From contig OX155893.1 of NCBI GenBank assembly GCA_944588485.1, positions 41,711,450 to 41,775,449 of the forward strand: a stretch of 64,000 nt of DNA, in the 5' to 3' direction. The stretch is from Phosphuga atrata (Eukaryota; Arthropoda; Insecta; Coleoptera; Silphidae). Below the pieces are notes generated by a model. It made no database searches, was not told where the DNA came from, and worked only from the letters and a program-made list of their open reading frames with translations. This document shows, piece after piece, positions 1 to 11,350 of the stretch. Numbering within the stretch: position 1 is the first letter of the stretch; every line of letters starts with the position of its first letter. The translations under genes and the position numbers were made by a program.

Positions 1-237
1 TCTTCTACAAGATTGTAAATCGCTAATAGTAAATCTACTTATATATAATAAACACTGCAATAATAGATTATTTTGAATTAAAAAATGTGAGGCAAACATT
101 TCAAGAATTGAATCAGCTTCTTGATAAATAATATATTCAGTTCATTAAATAATAAAGTCTTGTACTCATAATAACTATTAGAATATAGTTTATAAAATAA
201 TAGATTTCTCATTAAAATGTAGACTGAGTGAACTGAC
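1..237. other. AT-rich non-coding DNA
   Basis: Strongly AT-rich sequence with only short chance reading frames. I see no domain, RNA gene or repeat structure in it. It ends at the TAA-type tail of the LINE that follows. Confidence 0.5.
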
Positions 238-333
238 TGAATTATTATTATTATTAGGTTATGGTAATACACACAAAAATATAACAAGTATAAAAATACA
301 CTATGACAATCGACAATATATAGACAAGTGATT

Positions 334-816
334 TCATAAATTTATGTTCAGATTGTTTAACCACTGCACAGCCTGAACTGAAGCCTTCATGAACTCATCC
401 ATGGTTCCAGAGAATGCTCTTCTTTCACACTCCATAACAATGTGATGAATTGTCTGTTCCACGTCACCACAATCACAACTAGGGGAATATTTTAAGCACA
501 ACTTATGAAGCAATGATGTAAATCGACCATGACCAGTTCTAACCCTGTTGATAGCAACCCAAATTTTCCTTGGTAGGTCAAAGCCAGGAGGAGGAAGGTT
601 TGCATTAAATAAGGGCTGGCAGTCATGAGGAACTTTGATGCACCATTCACTTTCCCATTCTTTTGTGTCACTGAAGTTACTTAACATGATCTCTTGAGCT
701 GTTTGAATGGGTGGAGATCTGGACTTAAAACGATGAAATCCTCCAATTACATCACCATGAACTGGAAGAGACTGGCTCTCTGTTATTTTGTGGAACTCTC
801 GGACCAAGTTCTTCAT
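334..816 (-). pseudogene. LINE ORF2 C-terminal segment with Cys/His knuckle (family A)
   Basis: This 160-codon block is the C-terminal end of the family A ORF2. Its last third has the pattern RVRTGHGRF followed by CDCG, then TIHHIVMEC, which is the zinc-knuckle-like C-x-C...H-x4-C arrangement common at the end of I/Jockey/R1-type ORF2 proteins and thought to bind nucleic acid. The copy at 38711-41110 keeps the same RVRTGHG and CDCG motifs, which supports homology rather than chance. The N-terminal part of the frame overlaps the RT thumb frame at 752-1180, so a frameshift lies between them. Confidence 0.7.
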
Positions 817-1180
817 TCTTCTTGTCTTGGAGGTTCGATGTGGCAGTAATAATTCGCAAAGTCTGATTCAGAACAATATCGATCTTCCGAATATGTGAGC
901 TGTTCAACCAGACCGTAGAACAGTATTCCGCTGCAGAATAAACCAACCCAATAGCTGAAGTGCGGAGCGTGTGAGCAGAAGCTCCCCAAGTAGAACCAGC
1001 GAGTTTGTGAAGAAGCGAGTTGTTCCTCGTTCTCAGTTGAGCAGCACTATTAGTTAGATGTTTACGGAAAGACAAAGTTCTATCCAGAGTAACTCCAAGG
1101 TACTTGGGATGAGAGTTGTAAGGTAGAGGAGTCCCATTGAGTGACAAATTTAGGGTAGTTTTTGACTGCCTGTTATTCAA
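752..1180 (-). pseudogene. LINE reverse transcriptase thumb region (family A)
   Basis: The frame contains the typical post-palm motif HPKYLGVTLDRTLSF and then LAGSTWGAS and YSAAEYCSTVW, the thumb/connection signatures that follow the YADD box in I/Jockey-type RTs. It lies directly downstream (minus strand) of the RT palm frame 1190-1963 but in another frame, so one indel separates them. The same motifs occur in the copy near 40380-40620. This is a fragment of a dead retrotransposon, not a separate gene. Confidence 0.75.
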
Positions 1181-1189
1181 ATGAAAGAA

Positions 1190-1963
1190 TCAGGTCTCTG
1201 TTTTGCTCGAACTTGGAGTCAAACACCATTTTCTAAAATATGCACTCAAAATGCTCAGATCAGTGTTTATATTTCTATCTATCTCATCCACAGAGGAATG
1301 TTGAAAAGCAAGTGCTAGATCATCGGCATATGCAAACTGGCAGGAGGATGTAGCTGGTATATCCGTGATGTACAAATTAAACAAGAGTGGTGAATGCACA
1401 GATCCTTGAGGGAGCTCATTATTGAGAACTTTCAGTTTGCTAAACTTATTATTCATTAGCACTTCTAGCTTCCTATTGGATAGCATATTGTTTAACAACT
1501 GTGTCAGTAACTTGCATCCTGTTAGTTTAAGAAACTTGTATAGAACTCCATCTCTCCAAACCGTATCGTATGCAGCTGTGAGGTCTACAAACACAGCTCC
1601 ATTCTTCAATCGTTTTTCGAAGCCTGACTCGATGTAGGTTGTCAGAGCCAAGTCTTGGTTTTCACAACTTCGATGCGGTCTGAAACCAGACTGTTCAACT
1701 GGAAGGATGTTGAAAAATTGAGGACTAATCCTGTTATAAATGAGTCGTTCAAGTAGCAAATAACAGACAATTAATAAAGCAATTGGCCTGTAACTTTCAG
1801 GACGATCAGCAGGCTTTTCTGGTTTAAGGAAGGCTATAATCTTAGTACACTTGAATTCTGGGGAAAGTTTCCCAATAAGTACAATGTTAGAAAGGAACTG
1901 TGACATCCACTTCCTTGCATTCTTTCCACTATGTGTGAGAAATTCAGGATGTATTTCATCCAT
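1190..1963 (-). pseudogene. LINE reverse transcriptase fingers/palm (family A)
   Basis: This 257-codon frame carries the RT motifs in order: SYRPIALL (fingers), EQSGFRPHRS, FVDLTAAYDTVW (motif A with the first catalytic Asp), LPQGSVHSPLLFNLY (motif B) and YADD (motif C, near residue 213). The catalytic residues are present, but flanking frames are broken, so no full enzyme is made. In an intact element this domain would copy the element's RNA at a nicked chromosomal target (target-primed reverse transcription). Confidence 0.85.
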
Positions 1964-2190
1964 ACCTGGGGCTGTTTAATATTTCATCCCCTTTAGGCCA
2001 ACCAAAAGCTCGTCTTCTGTGAAAGGAAGATGTTTGCAATTTCTTTTCATAAAGGACAGTTCTTGTCTGATTAACGTCTTATGGTGTACATCAGGTTTCA
2101 CTTTCGACAGGCCAGCAATACGACTAGCGACTTGGTTCGGTGTAACTGCTGGTTCGGGCTGAGGATTATAAGGCAGTCTACCCAGCTTCT

Positions 2191-2769
2191 TCAATAGGCT
2201 TCATCTAAATTATAAGGAAGGTCATCATCAATATAATTTCCTCCATTCTTCTGATATTCAGTGTAGAGCCTTTCACAAGCCTCATTCCAACCTGGAATAT
2301 ATTCTTTCCTTGTTCCTCTAGGAATGTGCTTCTTGGCTGTTGTAAGTATGGCTTTCATAAACCTACAGTAATTATTAGCAGTAGGTGGGCTCCATCTTAC
2401 GATACTGTCAAGATCACTTGAATATTTTCCCCAGTCAGCTTTATAAAAATTCCAGCGTGGAAGTGCTGAAGATCTAATGATTGATATCTGAATACCTATT
2501 TCAAGATGAATAGGTTTATGTTGGCTGTGTGGGAAGTTACGGAGCACTTTACGGAATACTGGCAAACTATGTCCCAGATGATCATTAGAAACAAAGCACA
2601 AATCAGGATTGGTTTCAGTGTTCCAACTCCCTGATTTAAAAGTACATTTATCTTTAGGTTCAGAAATTAGCTGCATGTTGTTTAGATCAGCCGACTCTGT
2701 GACTCTTTCACCACTTTGATCACTATTCCGATATCTCCATAGAGTATGATGGCTATTAAAGTCACCCAC
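2191..2769 (-). pseudogene. LINE APE-type endonuclease C-terminal half (family A)
   Basis: The frame opens with GDFNSHHTLWR, the Asp/Asn catalytic box of apurinic-type endonucleases of non-LTR elements, followed by NPDLCF and SQHKPIHLEIG, the latter replacing the usual SDH-P box. The end of the frame runs into the EN-RT linker with IPRGTRKEYIPGW, which is matched by MPRGYRKEYIPGW in the plus-strand copy near 39160. A short linker frame at 1976-2194 continues towards the RT. Confidence 0.8.
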
Positions 2770-2905
2770 ATATACCGCAGGATGCGGAGTTTGGAAGAAC
2801 TGAGTCAGGCCACAGGACTCTTGGTGGTTTATAGAAGTTCACAATTTTCACATTATTGATCTCTATTATGATGTATAAAAACATCATCATCATCATTTGT
2901 TGAGA

Positions 2906-3163
2906 TTAGATGAGCATTGGTAACAGTGATACGAACATACGTTGCAGTGCCATAAGACTGATGGAATTAGCTCCAATTAACCTAAAGCCATTGATGTTGC
3001 CCCTTGAGTACAGTTGCGAACCTTCAGAAGTGTGAGTTTCTTGAATACATACTACATCAATATTGTTCTCTAGTATCTTTGGGGGTGAAGCTGATTCCTG
3101 CTCGTGGTGCCCCTGATAATGTAGTTGGAATTTAATTTCAATTACCGAACTGAACATCAGCAT
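2906..3163 (-). pseudogene. LINE endonuclease N-terminal piece (family A)
   Basis: Contains NNIDVVCIQETHTSEGSQ, the second catalytic block (QETH, with the Glu) of APE-type endonucleases. The strand up to here runs minus. The very first endonuclease block, expected just upstream, is found instead on the plus strand at 3255-3345 (separate entry). Confidence 0.7.
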
Positions 3164-3254
3164 TTGGTTGCCAGACTATCTTTGTGTGTGGCATGACACA
3201 CAAACCGATACAAAGTACCAGCTCTTTTCAGAGCCAATTGACAAAGCCCTTGGG

Positions 3255-3345
3255 ACCAATTCTAAAAATCCTCCAGATCAACATTGAGGGGATAAGTAAA
3301 GCCAAGAGTGATTTCCTGTCCAAATTGTTACTGACTGAATGTTTC
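3255..3345 (+). pseudogene. Inverted start of LINE endonuclease
   Basis: In the frame reading CTA AAA ATC CTC from about 3265, the plus strand encodes LKILQINIEGISKAK and then SDFLSKLL. This looks like the first beta-strand block (LxILQxNxxGI) at the start of APE-type LINE endonucleases. It abuts the rest of the endonuclease but on the opposite strand, as expected for a 5' inversion made during target-primed insertion. Assignment to the same copy is an inference. Confidence 0.5.
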
Positions 3346-3478
3346 GTTCTTAATTAAATTAAATTACAAAATATATAACAAATATAATGTAGATATTGAT
3401 ATTGTTGATAATTTATAGATATAATAAACTATAGACTATACATTGTAGATTATAACTACTGAATGAAAAATACATTAC

Positions 3479-3751
3479 AAAAACAAGATAATTATGATTA
3501 GACAGACTAGACTAAGACTAGACAAACAAAACTAAACAAACAAAATTAAACAAACAAGACTAGAAAGATAATACTATATAGACAATACTAGATGGACAAT
3601 ATATACAAAACTAAATATACGAAACAAGAAAATAAACTACACTAGATCTACAAGACTGGACAAATAGTATTAGACAGATAAGACTAAAACGACAAGACCA
3701 GATAAACAAGAATAGACATCTAACTCTAGACAGACAAGGCTAAACAGATAA
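3479..3751 (-). repeat. Degenerate TAGTC satellite (minus orientation)
   Basis: Runs of GACAAACAAGACTAGA-like units, i.e. the reverse complement of the 14-bp unit TAGTCTTGTCTGTC, strongly diverged. The tract ends against a T8 run at 3752-3759, the poly(A) tail of a minus-strand R1-like remnant. Confidence 0.65.
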
Positions 3752-4190
3752 TTTTTTTTATTACCCAAAAGGAGAAACAGTTTACTAAGACCCCTATTAT
3801 TTCCGATGAGTGTCTCCTCCTATTATTTCCTATTGCCGCCATAGTTTTAACCAGTTCGGGATGACCTGAGCATAGTTTTGAACTGGAGGGCGTTAGTTGT
3901 AGCTTTTAGAATAATCGTCTATCTATTTACTCATCGTTTTGCCGTTGGGCTACCTTATCTGTTCTCCCATCAGTTTTACCATAGTTTTCATAATGTCGTC
4001 AAACAATGATTTTTTTGGTATTTCAGTTTTCCTCTGATTATAATACAATTTCAATTATATTATCAGCATTAACTTCTTCCCCAATCAATGCATCTGTAAA
4101 CATTCTTCTATTTAACTGTGTTTTCTGTTTTCTGCGGTGTCTATTTGATGGCAGGGCATGCATTGATTACTGTCTCCTACAATTAGTTTA
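3752..4190 (-). mobile_element. R1-clade LINE 3' remnant next to satellite
   Basis: Reading minus, 4185-3990 encodes a cysteine/histidine knuckle (CMPCHQIDTAEN) and, one frame over, ALIGEEVNADNIIEIVL then a stop and SEEN. This matches the layout of the R1-clade C-terminus seen in the better-kept element at 26733-28958 (EEQNIMEVMLESEHNW). A 3' UTR of about 230 bp follows and ends in eight A residues (T-run 3752-3759) directly against the satellite. The element is 5' truncated and frameshifted. Confidence 0.55.
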
Positions 4191-4265
4191 AATCTATATA
4201 GGTAGTCTCCAAAGCATGCTGGATCATCCAGGACCAGTCTCAGGGAGACCTTCCCACTTCCCCTG

Positions 4266-4340
4266 GTCGGCATCGTAGTCTTGAGGTTAGAACGTTAGCT
4301 TATGAATCTTTAGTACCACCGGGTTCAAACCGAGAGAACC
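4266..4340 (+). repeat. tRNA-like SINE head (candidate)
   Basis: The stretch has an A-box-like segment (GTAGTCTTGAGGTTAGAACG) and, at about 4321, GGGTTCAAACC, which fits the Pol III B-box consensus. Spacing of roughly 45 bp between them is tRNA-like, but the cloverleaf is poor, so this is probably the head of a tRNA-derived SINE rather than a tRNA gene. No tail could be defined. Confidence 0.4.
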
Positions 4341-4459
4341 GATATCTGACAGCATTCGAAACAATATGACAATTGAGAGAATATGACAAGCCTAGACAAA
4401 CGACAGAAACATTTCAGAACTTAATAGGGATTGGGATGATAGTGGCTACGTAATCTTTT

Positions 4460-5705
4460 GCACCATATCATAGACAATGAGCGTCTCAGTATTTCTGGAT
4501 CTCTCAGCAGCATACGAGACAGTTTGGTAAGAAGGTCTATTATTAAAACTTATGAAGGTTGTTCCTTCCATGAAGATTAACACATTGATAAACAATATGC
4601 TAAGTAACAGACTGCTTCAAGTGCACTCCGAGAACAATCGAAGCCGATTCCAAAAACTGAATAATGTACTGAATCTAAATCTGAACCTAAAGGTTCCGTT
4701 CTCTCGCCTGCTCTTTTTAATTTGTACACCCATGATCTGCCTATGACTGTGGCCCGTAAATTCATATATGCAGATGATATATACCTCACTGTTCAGCGAA
4801 ATAACTTTCAAGAAGCAGAAGATGTGCTCACCTTAGACCTTGCAGCTTTAGATGATTTCTTTAGAAAATGGCGATTGCAACCCAACCCCCAAAAAAGTGA
4901 AGTAACTGCCTTTCACCTGGACAAAAAGATTGCAAACTATAGCCCAAAAGTCACTTTTGGTGATAGGGTTTAACAGTACAATACCATCCCTAAATACCTG
5001 GGAATGACTTTAGATAGATCTCCAACATATAGAGCTCATCTTCGTAAATCAGCTGCAAAACTGAAGAGCCGTAACAACCTCCTACAGCGTCTAGCCGGAA
5101 TATAATGGGGTGCTGATGACAAGACATTAAGCACAACCGCTCTAGCACTTGTCTATTTTTCGTCTGAGTAATGCTCTGCGGTGTGGTTTAATAGCTTCCA
5201 CACTCAGCTTATGGATAATCAGCTCCATTTAGCATGCGTATCATTACAGGAACATTGCTCCCTACTCCAATCCAGTGATTGGGCGTTCCAATCCAGTGAT
5301 TCCGGTGTTCAGTAACATTTCAACTACTCAGATAAGAAGAGAAAGAAATCTAGTTGATTTTATGGTCAAGAATCATCAAGAACATGGCATTAGGAACAAC
5401 TAGATTGAAGTTTCGCAAACCAGCCTGCAAAACTGCCCTTAAATTGATAAAAGATAACTTCAATCTCAAGGACAAATGGTAGAATGACTGGAAACTATTT
5501 ATACCGCAAGGGAATCTGACAGTTGAGAATCCCACAATAAAACTATCTGGCTTCAATATACCTAGGCGTGCTTGTCGTGCTTAATCGTATCAGATGTGGC
5601 GTGGGAAGAACAGCCTCAGTTCTCCATAAATGGGGTTGGACAGTCAGCCCATACTGTGACTGTACTATCATTCCTCAAACAATGTAGTTGGATTGTTCAT
5701 GCAGT
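4460..5705 (+). mobile_element. Non-LTR retrotransposon, family A copy 2 (5' truncated, decayed)
   Basis: Starts inside RT motif A (VFLDLSAAYETVW, 4474-4531), followed by INNMLSNRLLQVHSEN, the YADD motif in KFIYADDIYLTVQ (about 4755-4790), FRKWRLQPNPQKSEV, a thumb segment and finally NRIRCGVGRTASVLHKWG with YCDC (5586-5670). The motif order equals that of copies 1 and 3. Stops and frameshifts are frequent. It ends at the tail of the CR1-like element that begins at 5711, so one may have inserted next to the other. Confidence 0.75.
4722..4973 (+). pseudogene. LINE RT palm fragment with YADD box
   Basis: An 83-codon frame holding RKFIYADDIYLTVQRN and DDFFRKWRLQPNPQKSEVTA, i.e. motif C of the RT palm and the following motif D/E region. 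The catalytic Asp pair is kept. It is a part of copy 2 of family A, not an independent gene. Confidence 0.75.
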
Positions 5706-5995
5706 GTTGGATCAAATCAAATCAAATCAAGATATTTATTTATCCATAGAATGTACATTGATATACATATTGATATGTCAAGAAAATAATGAAGGGGTGT
5801 GTTTTTACACGACAGAAAAAATAACAAACAATAACACATACTGAAACATTAATGAGTATATGAGTATAAATGAGTATACAGTTAATATAGGCATTTTATA
5901 CAAGTTCATTTGTCCTGTAAAAATTCATCGATGTCATAGTAACACCTTACAGTTAAATATATTTTTATTTTTTTTCGGAAAACCTTGTATATTGT

Positions 5996-6440
<445 letters not shown>

Positions 6441-6540
6441 CGATAAAAATGATTTAATTTCCGCGTGATATAGGTGTAGAATCGCGGATTTGGGTAGAAG
6501 TGGACTAATCCTTCTTACTAGGTTAGCCTTTATATTTACT

Positions 6541-7698
6541 TTTTTTATAATATAGTCCACATTTAATAGATTAAGTCAGCGGTATACATCGAAAATAAGA
6601 TAGGAGCTAGTATATTCCCCTGTGGCAGTCCAATGGAAGTTGGCAGTATCTGAGATCTCTTTTATCCAATTCTTACTTATTGCTTTCTGCTGTGAAAATA
6701 TGAGTGGAACCATTTCCCAGCTTTTCCTCGTACTCCATACGTACGAAGTTTTTCTAGGAGCTTGGAGTGAGACACGCAATCGTAAGCTTTACTGAGGTCG
6801 CAGAATATAACTAGTGGGCAATTTCCACGATCCACTTCCCATGTTATCTTTTCATAGATTTGTTTTTGCGAAAACCATGTTATTGAGGCGGAATCAGTTT
6901 GTATTTTTCAAGAAATGGTGTGAGTCTATCTTCCATGCAATATTCAATTATTTTGGGTAAGCCTGAGATAAGAGCCACTGGTCGATAATTATTAATATTG
7001 TTTCTATCTCCTTTTTTGAAGATCGGAATTATTGAAGACATTTTTAAAATATCCGGATACGTCTCTGTTTCAAAAGAGCAATTAACTATGTCGGTTATTG
7101 GTACGATTAATTCCGTAGCAAATTGCTTAATCAAATTACATGGTAAATCGTCAGATCCGCTACTTTTGCTTTTAAATTTCGGTATTATTGACATCATTTG
7201 CTGTTGAGTAAAATCTTGTAGGTACATGCTATTGTAGTTCTGCTGCATGTGCGCATCACTTATGGTCATCTCTTTAATCTTTGTGGCAACGAATTCCGGG
7301 GCAGTTTTGAAGAAGTTGTTGAACATGGTAGCTATTGTACTTGGATTATCAATTATCTCGTTGTTTTCTTTTAATTCTATGGTAGTCGTGCGCTCTTCTT
7401 TATTCGAAAGTTGATTTAATATTGGCCACATAGTTTTTTGTTTATTTGGAGAATTTTCTATAATTTCGCAGTAATACTTGTTTCGTGTTTCCCGTAATAG
7501 TTTGTGATGTTTTTTCTTTTCTTGTTTATATATGTCTTTCAAAAGTGGATGCCTTTTCTGCAGAACAAAAAGATCTCTTAATTTACAACTGAAAATTCTT
7601 AACTCCGTATTTATCCATGGTTTCCCTTGATGTGTTGAGTTTACCAATGGGAAACATTGCTCAAAATAATGCTTCATAGTTTTTATAAATCCGATCAA
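6541..7698 (-). pseudogene. CR1-like reverse transcriptase
   Basis: The 272-codon frame at 6880-7698 has the linker and fingers: KSSGSDDLPCNLIKQF, SIIPIFKKGDRNNINNYRPV and LPKIIEYCMEDRLTPFLEK. To the left, 6560-6870 continues in other frames with motif A (CDLSKAYDCVSH) and motif B (TSIGLPQGNILAPILFSMY). The YADD region is not recovered; sequence between about 6560 and 6440 is damaged. Family length suggests a part of the palm is deleted. Confidence 0.75.
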
Positions 7699-8372
7699 TT
7701 TCCTATTAGCATCTTGATTGCTGTATACACAATCCCATACACAGACTCTTGCAGTAGTGCTTGTTCAAACCGCGCTTTGTTAGCTGCTCCAAAATTCCTC
7801 GTTTGTTTTTTTGTTTGTTGGGGTAATTTGGTTTCGTCAATGGTCTTGCTCATTAGTATTAGCCAATGGTCCGAAATTGTCGTATCTTCTACAATGATTT
7901 GTGAAACAATATACAAATTAGTGCAATTGTTGTCTATTCGACTTTGACTAGTCGCGGTTATCCTAGTATACTGCTTCACACGATCAGTTAGACCGTAGAA
8001 TCTCATTAGATTTATTAAATTGTTTGTTTCCTTAGAATTGTCTTCAAAGTGGACATTGAAGTCACCTACGATGATAATTTCCTCATATTGGTAAAATATA
8101 TTTTCCAGCAGATTTTCTAATGCCAATAGGAAGGTGTCCATGCATCCTGCCGGTGGTCTATATAGGTTGATTATTATTTTCTTGTTCGGTTTCTCATTTA
8201 AATCTATTCCGCTTATTTCTATGTGCTTTTCGATTGTGTTAATGGCTATATTTGCATTTTCTTTGTAGCCGGTTAGATCATTTCTAGCCCAAATAGCTAC
8301 ACCTCCACCATTGAAATTTGTTCGACAGTAGAAGCTTATTAATTTATAGTTTTCAATGTATAGATGAAGCAA
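7695..8372 (-). pseudogene. CR1-like APE endonuclease
   Basis: A 225-codon frame with GGGVAIWARNDL, NLYRPPAGCMDTFL, IIVGDFNVHFEDNS (catalytic GDFN), SRIDNNCTNLY and TTISDHWLILM (the SDH box, with H as expected). These are the ordered C-terminal blocks of an APE endonuclease of CR1/Jockey type. The N-terminal blocks probably lie at 8373-8520 in another frame. Confidence 0.8.
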
Positions 8373-8550
8373 ATTTTCTTCGATCAGCCATGTTTCTACA
8401 AGACATAATACTTCCGGTTTATGTAAGGTTGTTAATAACTCGAATTCATTAATTTTTTGGTCTACTGGCTTTGAATGTTTAGATATAGAATCTCCCTTGT
8501 TATTTTTGATTCTGTACGATTTTGTTGATCATTCGAGCTCTTATTCCGGT

Positions 8551-8790
8551 TTATTGTGACACTCGGTGTTTGTCCAGTCTTAACACAAAACGATTCAGAC
8601 AAGTGTTTCTTGGCCAAATTTCAGGTTTTGTTATATTTTCCAGGTCTTCTATCGGTACAGAAACAGATGAATACACACCAGGGTGTTTTGAAACAAGTTT
8701 TGTAAATACGACATGATCAAATTTTCTTTTACATAAATATTCGTTAACATCTTCTGCTGAAAGCTTCGGGCCTAGACGATAAACATGCAA
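8551..8790 (-). pseudogene. LINE ORF1 fragment
   Basis: A 79-codon frame with VYRLGPKLSAEDVNEYLCKR, FDHVVFTKL and WPRNTCLNRFV. It lies between the coiled-coil ORF1 start and the endonuclease, which is the place of the C-terminal RNA-binding part of ORF1 in CR1/Jockey-like LINEs. I infer ORF1 from position and style; no catalytic motif is visible. Confidence 0.55.
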
Positions 8791-9000
8791 GTGCGCGTAT
8801 CTCGTGGCCGCTCGTATTTGAGTAGTTTCATCACTAGGTCCAAAAATTATGTTGGGTTTCCTGGCTCTTCTTTTTTAGTGTCTTTGCTATTTCCAATTAT
8901 CGTTATTTACAATTCTAACCGGTCTACCTTCCATATCTTCCGAGATAGTTTGTTTGTTGCCCTTTTTTGCTCTAGCGCACCCATTCGTCGGGGGATTAAT

Positions 9001-9288
9001 TTATTCGGCATTATCAGTCGTGTGATTTGGAGCTCTATCACTCACCTTCGCTGAACATTGTTCCTCTTGACTTGATATCTGGCAATTTTGTGGCTTTTCC
9101 CGCTCAAAGGCAGTCAACTGATTTTGTAATTTCTCGTTCGTATCCGTTAACAGCGTAACTTTTTTGGTTAAATCGATTATCAGATTTTCCAGGTGGTCAA
9201 CGTGTTCTTTGATTCCTTCCGATATAATTTTTTTAAACTCGGAACTTTGCAACACAGTTAATAATTCAAATTGCTTTTCTGTGGGCAT
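9001..9288 (-). pseudogene. LINE ORF1 N-terminus, coiled coil
   Basis: The frame starts MPTEKQFELLTVLQSSEF and continues with heptad-like IKEHVDHLENLIIDLTKK and LLTDTNEKLQNQLTAFE, a coiled coil, then a polar tail. A coiled coil near the start of ORF1 is common in CR1/L1/Jockey-type elements, where ORF1 forms an RNA-binding particle with the transcript. It ends at a stop before the block at 8551-8790. Confidence 0.6.
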
Positions 9289-9440
9289 ATTCGATCTTCA
9301 CTCCCTTGGCATGGTTGACAATAACAGTAACGTAAGTAAAAAGTTTTTAATGATTATTATTTACTATTAACACTTTTTAAATATTCATTTAAAACAGTTT
9401 TAATTTTTAAGAACTTCACTCGTACGTCTACTCAAGTTGA

Positions 9441-9680
9441 ACGCCGCCGTCGAACTGTGTTGTCCCCTTCGTGCCTTCCCTGGAAGTCTGGAATACCTGA
9501 AAACAGCTACTCCTGACTCAGTGGAACAGATCAACAGCTTGGATATAAAAAATTAAGCACTTAGTTGTGTGTGAACAATGTTTTTTGTATTGTACCGAAC
9601 TTATGGATCTGTATTATTATTATTCTTTTTATGGTTATATGTTGTACAGCATCTTAAGCTAAATAAATAAATAGACAATG
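9441..9680 (+). mobile_element. 3' end of a 5'-truncated LINE (candidate)
   Basis: The plus strand has a frame ending LRAFPGSLEYLKTATPD, then SVEQINSLDIKN and a stop near 9558, followed by a short UTR and an AAATAAATAAATA tail (9660-9673). This looks like a LINE 3' end. The family is not recognised. Confidence 0.35.
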
Positions 9681-10100
9681 AAGAGGGAGGAAGCAACCTT
9701 CGACAACCTAGCGGAAGCAATGGTAAAAGGCAATACAATACTTCTACTGGTACCATTATAAATGATGGGGAAAGTAAGGATACCATACCAAAGATGAGGG
9801 GCGGTACAGTCGGTGGTACCATATCATAAAGCTATGACTAGGGAAAAGTAACCTTACAAACCTATCATTAGAAATGACAAATGGTGCAAGATAGTTTCTG
9901 AACCCTCATTACAATGGAGGAATACGATTGTTGTATTTCTCATACACTCTCCTTCTGTAAAAGATCGACATCCGATAGATGAACATTAAAAATGTTGAAA
10001 ATACAATAGGCCACAGTACCGCTGAAATAACCCGATCCCCACATTGGGAGATAAAAAAAACCAACTTCCTCAGACTTTCTGATTATCTATTATTTGAGAT
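9681..10100. other. Non-coding DNA, nothing recognised
   Basis: No domain, repeat or RNA structure seen. Several GGTACCAT repeats are scattered through 9745-9830 but without a clear period. Confidence 0.4.
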
Positions 10101-10690
10101 CCTTAATTAACCACTTCGTCGACTTTGCTTTTCCTGTATCACTACTCTATCTTTCATCTCCAGTTTTATCTCATGTTTTCTTCCCCTATTTCCATGTCGA
10201 TTCTTATCCTTTTCTCTATTAAAATATATAGGGGTATGCCACCGACCGGCTATTACCTGTACAGCTTCTGTTGAAATTGTACTGTATGAGCTGGGTATTC
10301 TTATTGCCATCTATTATTTATGTATTTTTCTGTGGCCATCTCTTTTCTCCAGATTGGTACTATTAAGTTTATTTTGCTATTTGCTTTTTTTGGACCCCTT
10401 ATATTAGGTAGAAATCTAGAGCAGCTGTCGAATTTTTTGCTTTCCTGACTGTCCGCTTCAGGCGTTCTCGCATACTATAGTTTCTCCCGTATGTTACTCC
10501 AAATATTTTGCTTGTACCTTGCTATTCATTTCTAACCATATTAATATTCTTAGGTTTTCTTCCCACTTCTAAGATGACGATATCTTTTCCAGTGCAAGTT
10601 TTAGATTTAGAAGTATTTTTTCCAGGGATTTTGGTATTTGTATTTACATTTCCTCTGTAAAATTAGTTTTTGCTCTGATAGCGAGTTTTT
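10101..10690 (-). pseudogene. R1-like LINE RT thumb remnant
   Basis: On the minus strand, 10640-10430 reads KTCTGKDIVILEVGRKPKNI, then SKIFGVTYGRNYSMRERLK and RTVRKAKNSTAAL, which fits the segment after the YADD box in R1/Jockey-type RTs (KTE...LGV...KA...L). It is followed by a possible IVPIWRKE block near 10330. There are several stops and a deletion. Clade assignment is tentative. Confidence 0.4.
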
Positions 10691-10856
10691 TCATGGCAAT
10701 TTTATTCATGAAAGTAAGATTAGAGTGCCAAATGATAACATATGAGAGTAAATAGAAAGTAGTACCGAGAGATCTACGGCGAGCTTATATTAGAGAAAGA
10801 ATACTGGACTGACTGACCACATTTTACACAATTAATGTTATCGAAGTATATAAGTA

Positions 10857-10880
10857 GGGTAAGGTTGCTCAAGTCGTACC
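10857..10880 (+). repeat. Left terminal inverted repeat of pogo-like element
   Basis: GGGTAAGGTTGCTCAAGTCG and three or four further bases match the reverse complement of 13239-13262 with two changes. It is preceded by TA. Confidence 0.9.
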
Positions 10881-11350
10881 AGAGCTTAAGTCGCACCACT
10901 TGAATTTTGAACGAACAACGGCGACAACAGCACATACGACGCCAACCTGATATACATCATAGTAAATCATGTTGTTTTACGTATTATTGTCCGCCATAAA
11001 CAAGCATCGTTATAAATCCTATCATCAAGTAAGTTTATTTCAAATTTCTTATAATTTTCTGCATATGTTTGGTAGTTAATCTTGCAAGTAAATTATTGAT
11101 AAAATTGTGTTTCTTATTAAATATAAAATCAGTGGAATGTACATAATCGTTTGGTCGAAACGAAATCGTATTAATTTTATTCAATGTTAGGTTATGTTTA
11201 CTTTTAAAATTAATTTTGCCGTGTCTTAAGTCGTACCCATATGAGATTTTTAAGTCGTACTGGTACGACTTAAGAAATTACTTCTCATTTTTATCTACCA
11301 TGTAGGCCATAATTATGTCAACGCACTCAAAGCAAATTTATAATAAATGA

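Larger units (their letters stand above)
238..3163 (-). mobile_element. Non-LTR retrotransposon, I/Jockey-like group, family A copy 1 (decayed)
   Basis: Read on the minus strand, this stretch encodes in order an APE-type endonuclease, a reverse transcriptase and a C-terminal cysteine/histidine knuckle, the usual ORF2 layout of a non-LTR retrotransposon. It ends on the left in a short TAA-type tandem run (about 243-256), a tail style known from I-group LINEs. The frame is broken at several places (near 2900, 2190, 1970, 1185 and 800), so it is dead. Two other copies of the family occur at 4460-5705 and 38711-41110, both on the plus strand and sharing the motifs GDFNSHH, FVDLTAAYDTVW and YADD. 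No ORF1 is visible. The exact clade is an inference; no RNase H was seen between RT and the knuckle. Confidence 0.85.

Noticed and set aside
9601..9822. 73-codon Pro/Leu-rich minus frame
   Set aside because: Covers a LINE-like 3' tail and low-complexity sequence; no family match visible.
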